A stretch of 64,000 bases of DNA, from the NCBI RefSeq assembly GCF_014652555.1, contig NZ_BMZA01000004.1, forward strand, positions 117,643 through 181,642, given 5' to 3'. Within the stretch, counting starts at the first letter, position 1. Each line of letters opens with the position of its first letter. Made by a program: the position numbers and the translations under genes. Shown one piece after another: positions 8,586 through 17,269 of this stretch. Below the pieces are notes generated by a model. It made no database searches. It was given only the letters and a program-made list of their open reading frames with translations, and had not been told where the DNA came from. Source of the stretch: Novosphingobium colocasiae. GTDB taxonomy: Bacteria > Pseudomonadota > Alphaproteobacteria > Sphingomonadales > Sphingomonadaceae.

Positions 8586-9185
8586 ATGTCGCTGACCGTC
8601 CGAACCCTCACCGGGCCCGAAATCGCCGCCGCCAGTGACGCGCTGGCCGACTTGCGCATCGCCGTGTTCGCGGACTGGCCGTATCTCTACGATGGCAACA
8701 CAGCCTACGAGGCGGAGTACCTGCGCGAATTCATGGCGGCACCGGATGCGGTGCTGGTCTGCGCGCTGGATGGTGACCGCGTGGTGGGTGCGGCCACGGC
8801 ATCGCCGATGTCGGCGCAGGATGCGGCATTTCAGGCCCCGTACCTCGCGCAGGGGGTGGACGTTTCGCGGATGTTCTATTTCGGCGAATCCGTGCTGCAG
8901 CCCGCGTATCGCGGGCGCGGGATCGGCCATGCGTTCTTCGATCATCGCGAGGCCCATGCACGGGGCTGCGGGGCCTTGGCGAGTACCTTTGCCGCCGTGA
9001 TCCGCGAGGAGGACCATCCGGACCGGCCGCAAGGCTACGTGCCGCTGGACGCCTTCTGGCGTCGGCGGGGGTACGAGCCGATCCCGGGCCTCATCGCCCG
9101 GCTTTCGTGGAAGGACCACCGGGACGAGGACGAGTGCGAGAAGCCGATGCAGTGCTGGGTGCGGGATCTGTCCGGTCAGGGCTGA
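8586..9185 (+). CDS. GNAT family N-acetyltransferase
   Basis: 199-residue acetyltransferase of the GNAT fold. The acetyl-CoA binding motif is seen as QPAYRGRGIGHAFFDH around residues 104-118, matching the Q/RxxGxG/A pattern. Substrate is unknown. The ATG at 8586 is chosen because upstream codons overlap the family A repeat region. Its last ten bases overlap the end of the convergent low-molecular-weight phosphatase gene. The large tryptophan/tyrosine content near the N-terminus is seen in uncharacterised GNATs of this order. Confidence 0.85.
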   Translation: MSLTVRTLTGPEIAAASDALADLRIAVFADWPYLYDGNTAYEAEYLREFMAAPDAVLVCALDGDRVVGAATASPMSAQDAAFQAPYLAQGVDVSRMFYFGESVLQPAYRGRGIGHAFFDHREAHARGCGALASTFAAVIREEDHPDRPQGYVPLDAFWRRRGYEPIPGLIARLSWKDHRDEDECEKPMQCWVRDLSGQG

Positions 9186-9652
9186 CGCAGCACGTCGACG
9201 ATGTGGCGCGCGGCCAGGGTCACCTCCTGCCAGGTCTGCGCGAAGTGGGCCGCATCGCCGTGGTAGGGGTCGGCGACGCTTTGCCCCGCCAGCGCGGGGA
9301 CGGCATCCAGCAGCAGAGCCACTTGCGCGGTCGCGCCGGCGGGGGCCAGTTTCTGCAGATCGGACAGGTTGCTGCGGTCGAGCGCATAGATGCGGTCGAA
9401 CCGCAGGAAATCGTCCGGCGTGACCTGCCGGGCGCGGTAGGAGCCGATATCTATGCCGTGGCGCGCGGCTTCGGCGCGGGCGCGCGGATCGGGCGGGTGG
9501 CCGATGTGCCACGAACCGGTTCCGGCGGAATCGACCAGCAGTGACAGTCCGGCCGCCCCGGCTGTCTCCCGCAGCGCGGCTTCGGCCAGCGGCGAGCGGC
9601 AGATATTGCCAAGGCAGACGAACAGCACGGACAGGACAGGGGAACTTTGCAT
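9176..9652 (-). CDS. Low molecular weight protein-tyrosine-phosphatase
   Basis: 158-residue phosphatase. The catalytic loop C-X5-R is seen at residues 13-19 (C-LGNIC-R) followed by Ser, and the general acid loop DPYHGD is present near residue 130. These proteins dephosphorylate tyrosine in bacterial proteins or arsenate in related ArsC enzymes; the DPYH motif favours phosphatase. The ATG at 9652 puts the catalytic loop at the usual distance from the N-terminus. It is convergent with the GNAT gene. Confidence 0.9.
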   Translation of the reverse strand: MQSSPVLSVLFVCLGNICRSPLAEAALRETAGAAGLSLLVDSAGTGSWHIGHPPDPRARAEAARHGIDIGSYRARQVTPDDFLRFDRIYALDRSNLSDLQKLAPAGATAQVALLLDAVPALAGQSVADPYHGDAAHFAQTWQEVTLAARHIVDVLRQP

Positions 9653-9921
9653 AGGCACCGCGCAACGATCGGATCGGGCCGGTGATCCTACCCGTCCGGG
9701 CGCGCAAAGCAATTTTACGGATGCAACCGTTTGGCATCGGGAACCGGATTCCGCTTGGGGGCAGGGGCTGACCCCAATCCTGTTAACCTTCCAAATGCTG
9801 CAGTAATCAGCCTTACCGGGCCTGTGTCGAGAAGTGGGCAGAGGAAGAATTCATTAATGTTTGAAGCGTAATTGCAGGAAACCTGGCGTGGATTTCCCAT
9901 GCCTGTTTCTGGTTAACGTCG

Positions 9922-11865
9922 ATGCGCCAGTTGAGAAGCATGTTCAAAGCCGTCCTGCGTGACACGGGCGGCAACATTCTGCCCCTTGCCGCCGTGGGTA
10001 TGCTGATCGCGGCGCTGGTCATCGGCTCGGCCATCGATTTCGCGCGATCCTATCGCACGCAGAACCAGCTGCAGGCCGCCTGCGACGCGGCCGTGCTGGC
10101 CGGGCGCAAGTCCGTGACCACCGCCGGGCTCGACAGCACCGCGATCACTGCCGCGCGCAACTATTTTGCCGCGAATTATGATGACCTTGTCCAGAACACA
10201 TCGAACACGGTGTTCACCCCCAGTTCCGATGACAACGGCAACACCGTCGAGGGGACCGCCACCACCAGCCTGAACACCGACGTGATGAAGGTGTTCGGCT
10301 ATCGCGTGATCAATCTTACCGCAACTTGCGCCAGCTCGATGGGTGTCGGCAATTCCGACGTGATGATGGTGCTCGACAACACCGGATCGATGGGCAGTTC
10401 GCTGGGCAACACCACCCGCATCGCGGCGCTGCGCACGGCGATGAACAACTTCTATACCACGCTTTCGACATCGACCGCCGGGTCCAACGCCCGCATCCGC
10501 TACGGCTTCGTGCCGTTCAGCACCACGGTCAACGTCGGCCGCCTGCTGTACAATCTCAATCCGGCCTATCTGCGCGACAGCACGACCTACCAGTCGCGCG
10601 AGCCGGAATACCGGACCGAATACAGCTACGGCAACAGCCCCAATTCATCGTCGTCAAATACGGTCTATGTGAACGGAACGGCGACGACGGGCCTGTACAA
10701 TTCCTCGCGTTACAGCAGCAGCACCGCCTGTTCCAATGCGGCCAGTTCGACGCCGGCGGAAACGACGTTTTCGAACTCCGGTTCGGCGACCGTCACATCG
10801 AGCACGACCACAAACGGCAGCAACCAGCAGGTGACGACAACCATTTCCGTCCAGACGCAGATCAAGGCCACGAGCTATTACTGCTCCAGCCGTTATCTCT
10901 ACGCCAACTACGCGACGCGTATCGCGACGACGACGACGACGGACACCTACAACCCGATCGCGACCCAGGTGTTCGATCACTGGGATTACAAGCCGGTCGC
11001 GTTCGATACCAGCACGTTCAAGACTTTCGCCTCAACATCGGTCCCGAACGGCAGCAGCGGTGCCTCGCGCAGCTATACCTGGAACGGGTGCATCCATGAA
11101 CGCGACACGGTCAACCAGAGCAGCTTCAGCTATTCCACGCTGACCGGCTATTCGCCGTCGACCGCTTACGACATCAACATCGACATGGCTCCGACGACGA
11201 ACGTCGCCACCCAGTGGGCGCCGATGTGGCCGGGCATCATGTACAATCGCTACAACGTGACGACCAATCGCTGGGGCCAGACTTCCTACACCGAGACGAC
11301 CAACACGATCAGCACGACCGAGGACTTCGACCAGCCTTCATCGCCGTGCCCGGCCGCAGCGCAGGGGTTGCAGACGATGACCGCCTCGGCCTTTTCCACT
11401 TATGCCAACGCGATGGTCGCCACCGGCAACACTTATCTGGATACCGGGATCATCTGGGGCGGCCGCCTGCTTTCGCCCGACGGGATCTTTGCCACCACGG
11501 TCAACCAGGCGCCCACGAACGGCGGCGAAGTGGCCCGGCACCTGATTTTCATGACCGACGGCATCATGGAGCCCAACTACACCGTCAATCAGGCCTGGGG
11601 GCTGGAGTGGTGGGATCGCAAGATCACGACCGACGGGTCCAGCAACGATGCCTCGCGCCACACCTCGCGCTTCCTGGCGGCCTGCGCGGCGATCAAGGAC
11701 AAAGGTATCCGCGTCTGGGTCATCGCCTTCACGGCCAGCCTGTCGACCGACCTGACCACCTGCGCTTCGCCGAACAGTTCCTACACGGCGTCCGATGCCG
11801 CCGGTCTCAACACCGCATTCCAGACGATCGCCAAGGAAGTGGGCGAACTGCGGGTGGTGCAATGA
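9922..11865 (+). CDS. TadG-like pilus assembly protein with N-terminal membrane anchor and von Willebrand A domain
   Basis: 647 residues. A TadE/TadG-like anchor (GGNILPLAAVGMLIAALVIG, about residues 18-40) is followed by a short exported region and a vWA domain. The metal-site motif DNTGSMG has Asp152, Thr154 and Ser156, and the later motif FMTDGIM supplies the third metal-site part. Between them is a long Ser/Thr/Asn/Tyr-rich insert, roughly residues 230-430, probably extracellular. It is the first of three genes joined by ATGA overlaps, the next two being TadE-like. A start at codon 7 (9940) cannot be excluded because neither has a good ribosome binding site. Confidence 0.85.
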   Translation: MRQLRSMFKAVLRDTGGNILPLAAVGMLIAALVIGSAIDFARSYRTQNQLQAACDAAVLAGRKSVTTAGLDSTAITAARNYFAANYDDLVQNTSNTVFTPSSDDNGNTVEGTATTSLNTDVMKVFGYRVINLTATCASSMGVGNSDVMMVLDNTGSMGSSLGNTTRIAALRTAMNNFYTTLSTSTAGSNARIRYGFVPFSTTVNVGRLLYNLNPAYLRDSTTYQSREPEYRTEYSYGNSPNSSSSNTVYVNGTATTGLYNSSRYSSSTACSNAASSTPAETTFSNSGSATVTSSTTTNGSNQQVTTTISVQTQIKATSYYCSSRYLYANYATRIATTTTTDTYNPIATQVFDHWDYKPVAFDTSTFKTFASTSVPNGSSGASRSYTWNGCIHERDTVNQSSFSYSTLTGYSPSTAYDINIDMAPTTNVATQWAPMWPGIMYNRYNVTTNRWGQTSYTETTNTISTTEDFDQPSSPCPAAAQGLQTMTASAFSTYANAMVATGNTYLDTGIIWGGRLLSPDGIFATTVNQAPTNGGEVARHLIFMTDGIMEPNYTVNQAWGLEWWDRKITTDGSSNDASRHTSRFLAACAAIKDKGIRVWVIAFTASLSTDLTTCASPNSSYTASDAAGLNTAFQTIAKEVGELRVVQ

Positions 11866-12464
11866 TCGCGCTGCGCACCCGCCGCTTCGCCGCTCGCCTG
11901 CGCGGTGCCTGCGAGGGCGCGGCGGCAGTCGAGTTCGCGCTGGCGGCACCGGTGCTGCTGGTGCTGCTGATCGGCATGTTCGACATGGGCCACATGGCAT
12001 ACCTGAACGCGGTACTGAACGGTGCCGTGGAAAAGGTAGCGCGCGATTCGGCCTTGGAAACCGCCAATACGACCACGTCCGACCAAGCGGTGGGCACGAT
12101 CATGGCGGGCGTCGCCCCCGGCGCGAGCGTGACGACGACGCGCAAGAGCTATTACGACTTCACCGACGTCGCCCGCCCGGAACAGTGGGGTGATACCAAC
12201 GCCAACGGTCGCTGCGACAATGGCGAGAGCTACACCGACGAGAACAACAACGGATCATGGGACGCCGATATCGGCCGGACCGGCAACGGCGGCTCGGGCG
12301 ATGTCGTCTATCTGACCGCGACGATGACCTACCAGCCGCTGTTCAAGGTGCCGTTCACCGGCAATGCCAATGGCACCCGGACGCTCAGGGCGACGGCCGT
12401 GACCAAGAACCAGCCGTTCGGCAACCAGGGCCAGTACAGCACTGCCGCGAGGACCTGCACATGA
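11862..12464 (+). CDS. TadE-like pilus assembly protein with acidic Asp/Asn-rich insert
   Basis: 200 residues. The TadE signature is seen: a basic start, then GAAAVEFALAAPVLLVLLIGMFDMG at about residues 19-43, in which Glu24 of VEFAL matches the conserved TadE-type glutamate. Residues 111-136 form a cluster of Asp, Asn and Gly resembling tandem calcium-binding loops. Known TadE proteins are minor pilins processed by a dedicated peptidase; whether this one forms pili is unknown, because no Tad ATPase or secretin genes are nearby. Its ATG overlaps the stop of the vWA gene by four bases, implying coupled translation. Confidence 0.85.
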   Translation: MIALRTRRFAARLRGACEGAAAVEFALAAPVLLVLLIGMFDMGHMAYLNAVLNGAVEKVARDSALETANTTTSDQAVGTIMAGVAPGASVTTTRKSYYDFTDVARPEQWGDTNANGRCDNGESYTDENNNGSWDADIGRTGNGGSGDVVYLTATMTYQPLFKVPFTGNANGTRTLRATAVTKNQPFGNQGQYSTAARTCT

Positions 12465-13156
12465 CCGCGCGGCTGACCCGCAAGTGGCGTGTCGCCGCTC
12501 ACCGCCTGCGCAAGCTGCGCGCGGGCGAGGGGACCGGTGCGGCCGGCGTTGCCATCATGGAGTTCGCGCTGGTCCTGCCGGTGCTGATCACGCTCGGCTT
12601 CTACGGCACCGAAATCGCCTATATGTCGACCATCAACATGCAGATCAGCCAGATGGCGACATCGGCGGCGGACAATGCTTCGCGTCTCGGCCAGACCGAC
12701 AACAGCGCGGTATCGCCGACGGTCACGGCCGCGCAGGTCGATTCGGTGATGACCGGGGCGCTCCTGCAGGGTGCCGCATTCAACTTTTCCAGCCGGGGCC
12801 GGATCATCATTTCCAGCCTAGAGCGCGATGTATCAACGAACCGCGAATACATTCACTGGCAGCGCTGCCGGGGAAGTCTTGCCAGGAATTCCTATTACGG
12901 CGCGCAGAACTACGGCCTGAGCGGAGCTACGCTGAACGGAATGGGTGCGACCAATCACGTGATCCATGCCCCGCCGATCGTATCGGGCGCGCCCACCGGG
13001 GCGGTGATGTTCGTCGAAGTGTTCTATTCCTACCAGCCGTTGTTCGGGAACGTCTTCGTCCGACCGACCGAGTTTCATCGCGAAGCCGCCCTGCTGGTCC
13101 GCGACGATCGCAACACCGGGACGATCCCCGGCAACGGCCAATCCGCCTGCACCTGA
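12461..13156 (+). CDS. TadE-like pilus assembly protein
   Basis: 231 residues. A basic N-terminus is followed by VAIMEFALVLPVLITLGFYGTEIAY at about residues 30-54, the TadE membrane segment with its conserved Glu. The remainder is a predicted exported domain with two cysteines (CRG and the C-terminal SACT). It overlaps the previous gene by four bases (ATGA). Together the vWA protein and two TadE-like proteins resemble a tadE/tadF/tadG set, here without the rest of the Tad locus. Confidence 0.83.
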   Translation: MTARLTRKWRVAAHRLRKLRAGEGTGAAGVAIMEFALVLPVLITLGFYGTEIAYMSTINMQISQMATSAADNASRLGQTDNSAVSPTVTAAQVDSVMTGALLQGAAFNFSSRGRIIISSLERDVSTNREYIHWQRCRGSLARNSYYGAQNYGLSGATLNGMGATNHVIHAPPIVSGAPTGAVMFVEVFYSYQPLFGNVFVRPTEFHREAALLVRDDRNTGTIPGNGQSACT

Positions 13157-13315
13157 TCGCGGCAGGTCGCGCATTCGTGCGAATGGTCAATTGACAGCGA
13201 AATAGGCCGTTGACGCCGGTCCGGCGCTGCGGCACGGCCACGCCAGCGCGGCGGAGGAGACCTTTTCACGCCGCTCCCCGTTGAAACGCACCATATGCGC
13301 AAAGTGGAGCACGAC

Positions 13316-14185
13316 ATGAAGATCGCATTCATCGGCCTTGGCAACATGGGCGGCGGCATGGCGGCCAATCTGGCCAAAGCCGGCCACGACGTGAAAGCCT
13401 TCGACCTTTCTGCCGAAGCGCTGGCCCGCGCCAAGGAAGCCGGTTGCGAGCCGTTCGACACGGTTTCCGCCGCTGTCGCCGATGCCGAAGCGGTCATCAC
13501 CATGCTGCCCAACGGCGCGATCGTGAAAAGCGTCTACACCAGCGACGTGATCGGCAAGGCCCCCAAGGGCGCGCTGCTGATCGACAGTTCGACGATCGAC
13601 GTGGCGACGCTGCGCGAAGTGGCGGCGCTGGCTGGTGATGCCGGGTATCCGATGGTCGATGCGCCGGTTTCGGGCGGTGTCGCGGCGGCGGCCGGCGGCA
13701 ACCTCACCTTCATGGTCGGCGGTTCGGACGAAGCCTTCGCCGCCGCGCAGCCGGTGCTGGAGCCGATGGCGAAGGCGGTGATCCATGCCGGCGCGATCGG
13801 TGCGGGTCAGGTCGCCAAGATGTGCAACAACATGCTGCTGGCGATCCACATGATCGGCACCTGCGAAGCGCTCAAGATGGCCGAGCGCGCGGGTCTGGAA
13901 CCGCAGAAGTTCTATGAGATCAGCTCGAAGTCGACCGGGTACTGCTGGTCGCTCAACGACTATACCCCCGCCCCCGGCGTCGGCGCGGCCAGCCCGGCGG
14001 ACAACGGCTATGCCGGCGGTTTCGCTTCGGCGCTGATGCTGAAGGACCTGCGCCTGGCGATGGACGGCGCGGCGCATGCCGGTGCCAAGGTGCCGATGGG
14101 CGAACACGCCAAGGCGATCTACGAAGCCTTCGTCGACAGCGGCAACGGCGGGCTGGACTTCGGCGCGATCTTCACGACGCTTTGA
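13316..14185 (+). CDS. mmsB: 3-hydroxyisobutyrate dehydrogenase
   Basis: 289-residue beta-hydroxyacid dehydrogenase. The NAD-binding motif GLGNMG is at residues 8-13, the substrate motif DAPVSGG lies near residue 120, and the catalytic-lysine region GAGQVAKMCNNM near residue 170. MmsB oxidises 3-hydroxyisobutyrate to methylmalonate semialdehyde in valine breakdown; tartronate semialdehyde reductase is a close relative, but the NNMLLA and KSTGYCWS segments favour MmsB. The ATG at 13316 has GGAG at normal spacing; seven upstream codons in frame are less likely. It ends against a family B repeat. Confidence 0.9.
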   Translation: MKIAFIGLGNMGGGMAANLAKAGHDVKAFDLSAEALARAKEAGCEPFDTVSAAVADAEAVITMLPNGAIVKSVYTSDVIGKAPKGALLIDSSTIDVATLREVAALAGDAGYPMVDAPVSGGVAAAAGGNLTFMVGGSDEAFAAAQPVLEPMAKAVIHAGAIGAGQVAKMCNNMLLAIHMIGTCEALKMAERAGLEPQKFYEISSKSTGYCWSLNDYTPAPGVGAASPADNGYAGGFASALMLKDLRLAMDGAAHAGAKVPMGEHAKAIYEAFVDSGNGGLDFGAIFTTL

Positions 14186-14199
14186 AGCTTTAAAAAATC

Positions 14200-14292
14200 G
14201 TCGTCATTCTCGCGAAAGCGGGAACCCATCTGATGCCGATCGATATCGCACCGAAAGGAGATGGCTCCCCGCTTTCGCGGGGATGACGATGG
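14200..14292. repeat. Family B inverted-repeat doublet, copy 1
   Basis: Two head-to-head arms lie between the convergent genes mmsB and the LysR regulator. The left arm contains CGCGAAAGCGGGAACCCATC and the right arm its inverted form with CCCCGCTTTCGCGGGGATGA. Each arm itself has a small hairpin around CGCGAAAGCG. The same doublet recurs near 50.65-50.74 kb and 60.30-60.37 kb. It probably helps stop transcription from both sides; this is inferred. Confidence 0.8.
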
Positions 14293-14302
14293 TTTTTGGC
14301 GT

Positions 14303-15187
14303 TCAGCCCACAGCCCCCGGATCGACCCGCAGCGCGCTGGCGCGGCGGAATAGTTCCAGCACCAGCGGCTCCTGCTCGCGATCGCGGATGCCCACTTCGA
14401 AGTGGATGCGCCGCGCTGGGCGGGGCAGCACTTCGACCAATACCCCGGAGGCCAGTTCCTCCCGGATCATCATTTCCGGCAGGACGGCGGCCCCCGCGCC
14501 GCGCACGATCACATCGATCAGGGTGCGCACGTTGTTGCAGGTGCTGACGCTGCGCGGCGCGCGCGGCAGCGCATCGAGCGCGGCCATCGTCTCGCCGTGA
14601 AGTGGAGACTGCACCGGCAGCGACCACACGCCGGGGAGGGTTCCGGCGGCATGGTTGCGGGCGACCGCGGGGTTGGCGACCCATACCAGATCGAGCGAGC
14701 CGATCGGCGCGGTGCGCACGCCGGGGCTGGCGACCGGCCCTGCCAGCAGCACGATATCGCACGTACCCGCCAGCAGCCGCTCCACCATGCGGCGGGTGAG
14801 GTCCAACTCCACCTCCATCGTCACCCCCGGCAGGTCGCGCTGGATTTCGACCACCAGGTCGGTGAGGCAGGTCGATGCCGCCATCTCGCCCGATCCGATC
14901 CGCACCACCCCGGTGGCACCGGAAAAGTCGCTCGCCTCCATCAGGGCTTGCTCCAGGCCGGCCCAGTGCGGTTCGCACGCCTGCACCAGTTGCCGCCCGC
15001 GCGTGGTCAGCACCATGCGCCGCCCTTCGCGCCGGAAAAGCTGGACACCAAGTTGCAGCTCGACCTCGCGCACCCGGGCCGAAATGGCGGGCTGGGTGGT
15101 GTTCAGCCGCTCCGCCGCTGCACGAAACGTGCCGAGGCGGGCGATCATCAGCAGCGTTTCGAGGTGGTAGATGGCAATGCGTTTCAT
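14303..15187 (-). CDS. LysR family transcriptional regulator, divergent from scoAB
   Basis: 294-residue LTTR. The N-terminal helix-turn-helix is seen at about residues 18-37 (GTFRAAAERLNTTQPAISAR), followed by the linker helix and a type 2 periplasmic-binding-like effector domain. It is transcribed away from the CoA-transferase genes scoA and scoB with 92 bases between starts, the classic arrangement in which an LTTR controls its divergent neighbour. Its inducer is not evident; a ketone-body or beta-ketoacid compound is a reasonable inference. Confidence 0.92.
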   Translation of the reverse strand: MKRIAIYHLETLLMIARLGTFRAAAERLNTTQPAISARVREVELQLGVQLFRREGRRMVLTTRGRQLVQACEPHWAGLEQALMEASDFSGATGVVRIGSGEMAASTCLTDLVVEIQRDLPGVTMEVELDLTRRMVERLLAGTCDIVLLAGPVASPGVRTAPIGSLDLVWVANPAVARNHAAGTLPGVWSLPVQSPLHGETMAALDALPRAPRSVSTCNNVRTLIDVIVRGAGAAVLPEMMIREELASGVLVEVLPRPARRIHFEVGIRDREQEPLVLELFRRASALRVDPGAVG

Positions 15188-15279
15188 AAGTATAGTCTAT
15201 CAAAAACGATAAAAAACTATCGCTATTCCTGATCGAATTGAATGGTGTACGCAAGCTCCCACAACGGGAGACGAATCTC
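15188..15279. promoter_or_regulatory. Divergent promoter region with AT-rich LysR-type binding dyads
   Basis: This AT-rich spacer stands out from its GC-rich surroundings. It holds an ATAG/CTAT dyad at 15192-15200, a TATC-N6-GATA dyad at 15198-15211 and further CTAT half-sites at 15217-15226. Such interlocked dyads between an LTTR and its target operon fit regulator binding. A GGGAG ribosome binding site for scoA is at about 15266-15270. Confidence 0.55.
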
Positions 15280-15987
15280 ATGAAGAAGATTTTTCCGAGC
15301 GCCGAAGCGGCGCTTGAAGGATTGCTGAAGGACGGACTGCTCATCGCGTCCGGCGGTTTCGGCCTTTGCGGCATCCCTGAACGGCTGCTCGACGCCATTC
15401 GCGACAGTGGCGTCAAGGGCCTGACGTTCGCATCCAACAACGCCGGCATCGACAACGAAGGCATCGGCAAGCTGCTGCGCACGCAGCAGGTGAAGAAGAT
15501 GATCTCGTCCTATGTGGGTGAGAACAAGGAGTTCGAACGGCAGTATCTGTCGGGCGAGCTGGAAGTGGAATTCTGCCCGCAGGGCACCCTGGCCGAGCGC
15601 ATGCGCGCCGGCGGTGCGGGTATCCCCGGCTTCTACACCAAGACCGGCGTCGGCACCCAGGTGGCCGAGGGCAAGGAAACCAAGGTGTTCGACGGGCAGG
15701 AATACGTCCTCGAACGCGGCATCTTCGCCGACCTGTCGATCGTCAAGGGCTGGAAGGCCGACGAAACCGGCAACGTCGTGTTCCGCAAGACCGCGCGCAA
15801 CTTCAACGTGCCGGCCGCCACCTGCGGCAAGGTCTGCGTGGTCGAAGTGGAAGAGATCGTCCCCACCGGCTCGCTCGACCCCGATGCCATCCATCTGCCC
15901 GGCGTCTACGTCCAGCGCATCGTCGTCGGCGCGCCGTATGACAAGAAGATCGAATTCAAGACGATCCGCGAGAGGGAGACTGTCTGA
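15280..15987 (+). CDS. scoA: 3-oxoacid (succinyl-CoA:acetoacetate) CoA-transferase subunit A
   Basis: 235-residue class I CoA-transferase alpha subunit. The glycine-rich GGFGLCGIP motif (about residues 26-34) and [11 protein letters not shown] segment are typical. With subunit B it moves CoA between succinyl-CoA and acetoacetate, allowing use of ketone bodies and degradation of ketogenic compounds. The ATG at 15280 is preceded by GGGAG at nine bases; an earlier in-frame ATG lacks this. The stop overlaps the start of scoB by one base, so the subunits are made together. Confidence 0.95.
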   Translation: MKKIFPSAEAALEGLLKDGLLIASGGFGLCGIPERLLDAIRDSGVKGLTFASNNAGIDNEGIGKLLRTQQVKKMISSYVGENKEFERQYLSGELEVEFCPQGTLAERMRAGGAGIPGFYTKTGVGTQVAEGKETKVFDGQEYVLERGIFADLSIVKGWKADETGNVVFRKTARNFNVPAATCGKVCVVEVEEIVPTGSLDPDAIHLPGVYVQRIVVGAPYDKKIEFKTIRERETV

Positions 15988-16637
15988 TGGCCCAGGAAAC
16001 AAAGGGTTGGACCCGCAATGAAATGGCCGCGCGCGCGGCCCGCGAGCTGGAAGACGGTTTCTACGTCAACCTCGGTATCGGCATCCCCACGCTGGTCGCC
16101 AACTATGTCCCCGAGGGCATGACGGTGACGCTGCAGTCGGAAAACGGCATGCTGGGCATCGGGCCGTTCCCATATGAGGACGAAGTCGATCCCGATCTGA
16201 TCAACGCCGGCAAGCAGACGATCAGCGAATTGCCGCAATCGGCCTATTTCGACAGCGCGCAAAGCTTTGCGATGATCCGCGGCGGCCATATCGATCTCAC
16301 CGTGCTGGGCGCGATGGAAGTGGCCGAAAATGGCGATATCGCCAACTGGATGATCCCCGGCAAGATGATCAAGGGCATGGGCGGCGCGATGGATCTCGTC
16401 GCCGGCGTGAAGAAGATCATCGTCGTGATGGAACACACCAGCAAGAACGGCGATCCCAAGTTCATTCCCGCCTGCACCCTGCCGCTGACCGGCAAGAACG
16501 TGGTGGACATGATCGTCACCGATCTGGCCGTGTTCCAGCGGCCCGACCACGCCAGCCCGTTCAAGCTGGTCGAATGCGCGCCGGGCGTCACGCCTGAGGA
16601 AGTGGCTGCGAAGACCACCGCGCACTATATCGTGTGA
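15987..16637 (+). CDS. scoB: 3-oxoacid CoA-transferase subunit B
   Basis: 216-residue beta subunit. The catalytic glutamate lies in the SENG motif of [12 protein letters not shown] near residue 51, where the glutamyl-CoA thioester intermediate forms. [10 protein letters not shown] and the GAMDL segment are also family features. It is coupled to scoA by a one-base overlap and is followed by a strong hairpin that may end the transcript. Confidence 0.95.
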   Translation: MAQETKGWTRNEMAARAARELEDGFYVNLGIGIPTLVANYVPEGMTVTLQSENGMLGIGPFPYEDEVDPDLINAGKQTISELPQSAYFDSAQSFAMIRGGHIDLTVLGAMEVAENGDIANWMIPGKMIKGMGGAMDLVAGVKKIIVVMEHTSKNGDPKFIPACTLPLTGKNVVDMIVTDLAVFQRPDHASPFKLVECAPGVTPEEVAAKTTAHYIV

Positions 16638-16644
16638 ACCTCTT

Positions 16645-16674
16645 CCCGGCGCGGCTTGCGAGAGCCGCGCCGGG
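16645..16674 (+). terminator. GC-rich hairpin after scoAB
   Basis: A perfect 12-bp stem (CCCGGCGCGGCT with its complement) and 6-base loop start eight bases after the scoB stop. There is no following T tract, so it is at best a weak or Rho-aided terminator, or an RNA-stabilising 3' structure. Confidence 0.5.
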
Positions 16675-16716
16675 GTTGCATATCTTCCCGGCACACCTGC
16701 GCACGGGAGACATGCC

Positions 16717-17262
16717 ATGACCGATCTTGCCGCCATCCCGCTGACCCGCATCGACGGGGCGGCCGACAGTCTCGCCGAGCATGCGGGCAAGGTCCTGCTG
16801 GTCGTCAACGTCGCTTCCAAGTGCGGATTGACGCCGCAGTATGAAGGGCTGGAATCGCTTTACCGTTCGTACAAGGACCAGGGGTTCGAAGTCCTGGGCT
16901 TTCCCGCCAACGATTTCGGCGGGCAGGAGCCGGGCAGCGAGGACGAGATCGCGCAGTTCTGCTCGCTCACCTACGATGTTTCCTTCCCGATGTTTGCCAA
17001 GGCAGACGTGACCGGCCCGGCCCAGCAGCCGCTTTATGCCGCGCTGACGGCGGCGAAACCGGAAAAGACCGGCCCGGCCGAGGAATTCCGCGAAAAGCTC
17101 AAGGGTTATGGCATGACGCCGACGCAGGATCCCGACGTGCTGTGGAACTTCGAGAAGTTCCTGATCGCGCGCGACGGCACGGTGGCGGGCCGGTTCGCAC
17201 CGGGGCTGGAGCCCAAGGCCGCCGAGGTCGTATCGGCGATCGAGGCCGAACTGGCGAAGTAG
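16717..17262 (+). CDS. Glutathione peroxidase family protein
   Basis: 181-residue thiol peroxidase of the GPx family. The peroxidatic cysteine is Cys36 in NVASKCG, with Gln70 in GFPANDFGGQEPG and Trp143-Asn144 in LWNFEKFLI completing the catalytic set. A cysteine, not selenocysteine, is used, as in most bacteria; such enzymes often run on thioredoxin. It lacks a signal peptide and should be cytoplasmic. It lies just downstream of scoAB and eight bases ahead of the PhzF gene, perhaps in one transcript. Confidence 0.92.
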   Translation: MTDLAAIPLTRIDGAADSLAEHAGKVLLVVNVASKCGLTPQYEGLESLYRSYKDQGFEVLGFPANDFGGQEPGSEDEIAQFCSLTYDVSFPMFAKADVTGPAQQPLYAALTAAKPEKTGPAEEFREKLKGYGMTPTQDPDVLWNFEKFLIARDGTVAGRFAPGLEPKAAEVVSAIEAELAK

Positions 17263-17269
17263 CCCGGCG

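Noticed and set aside
9922..13156. Full Tad pilus locus
   Set aside because: Only TadE/G-like genes are present; flanks are a phosphatase gene and mmsB.
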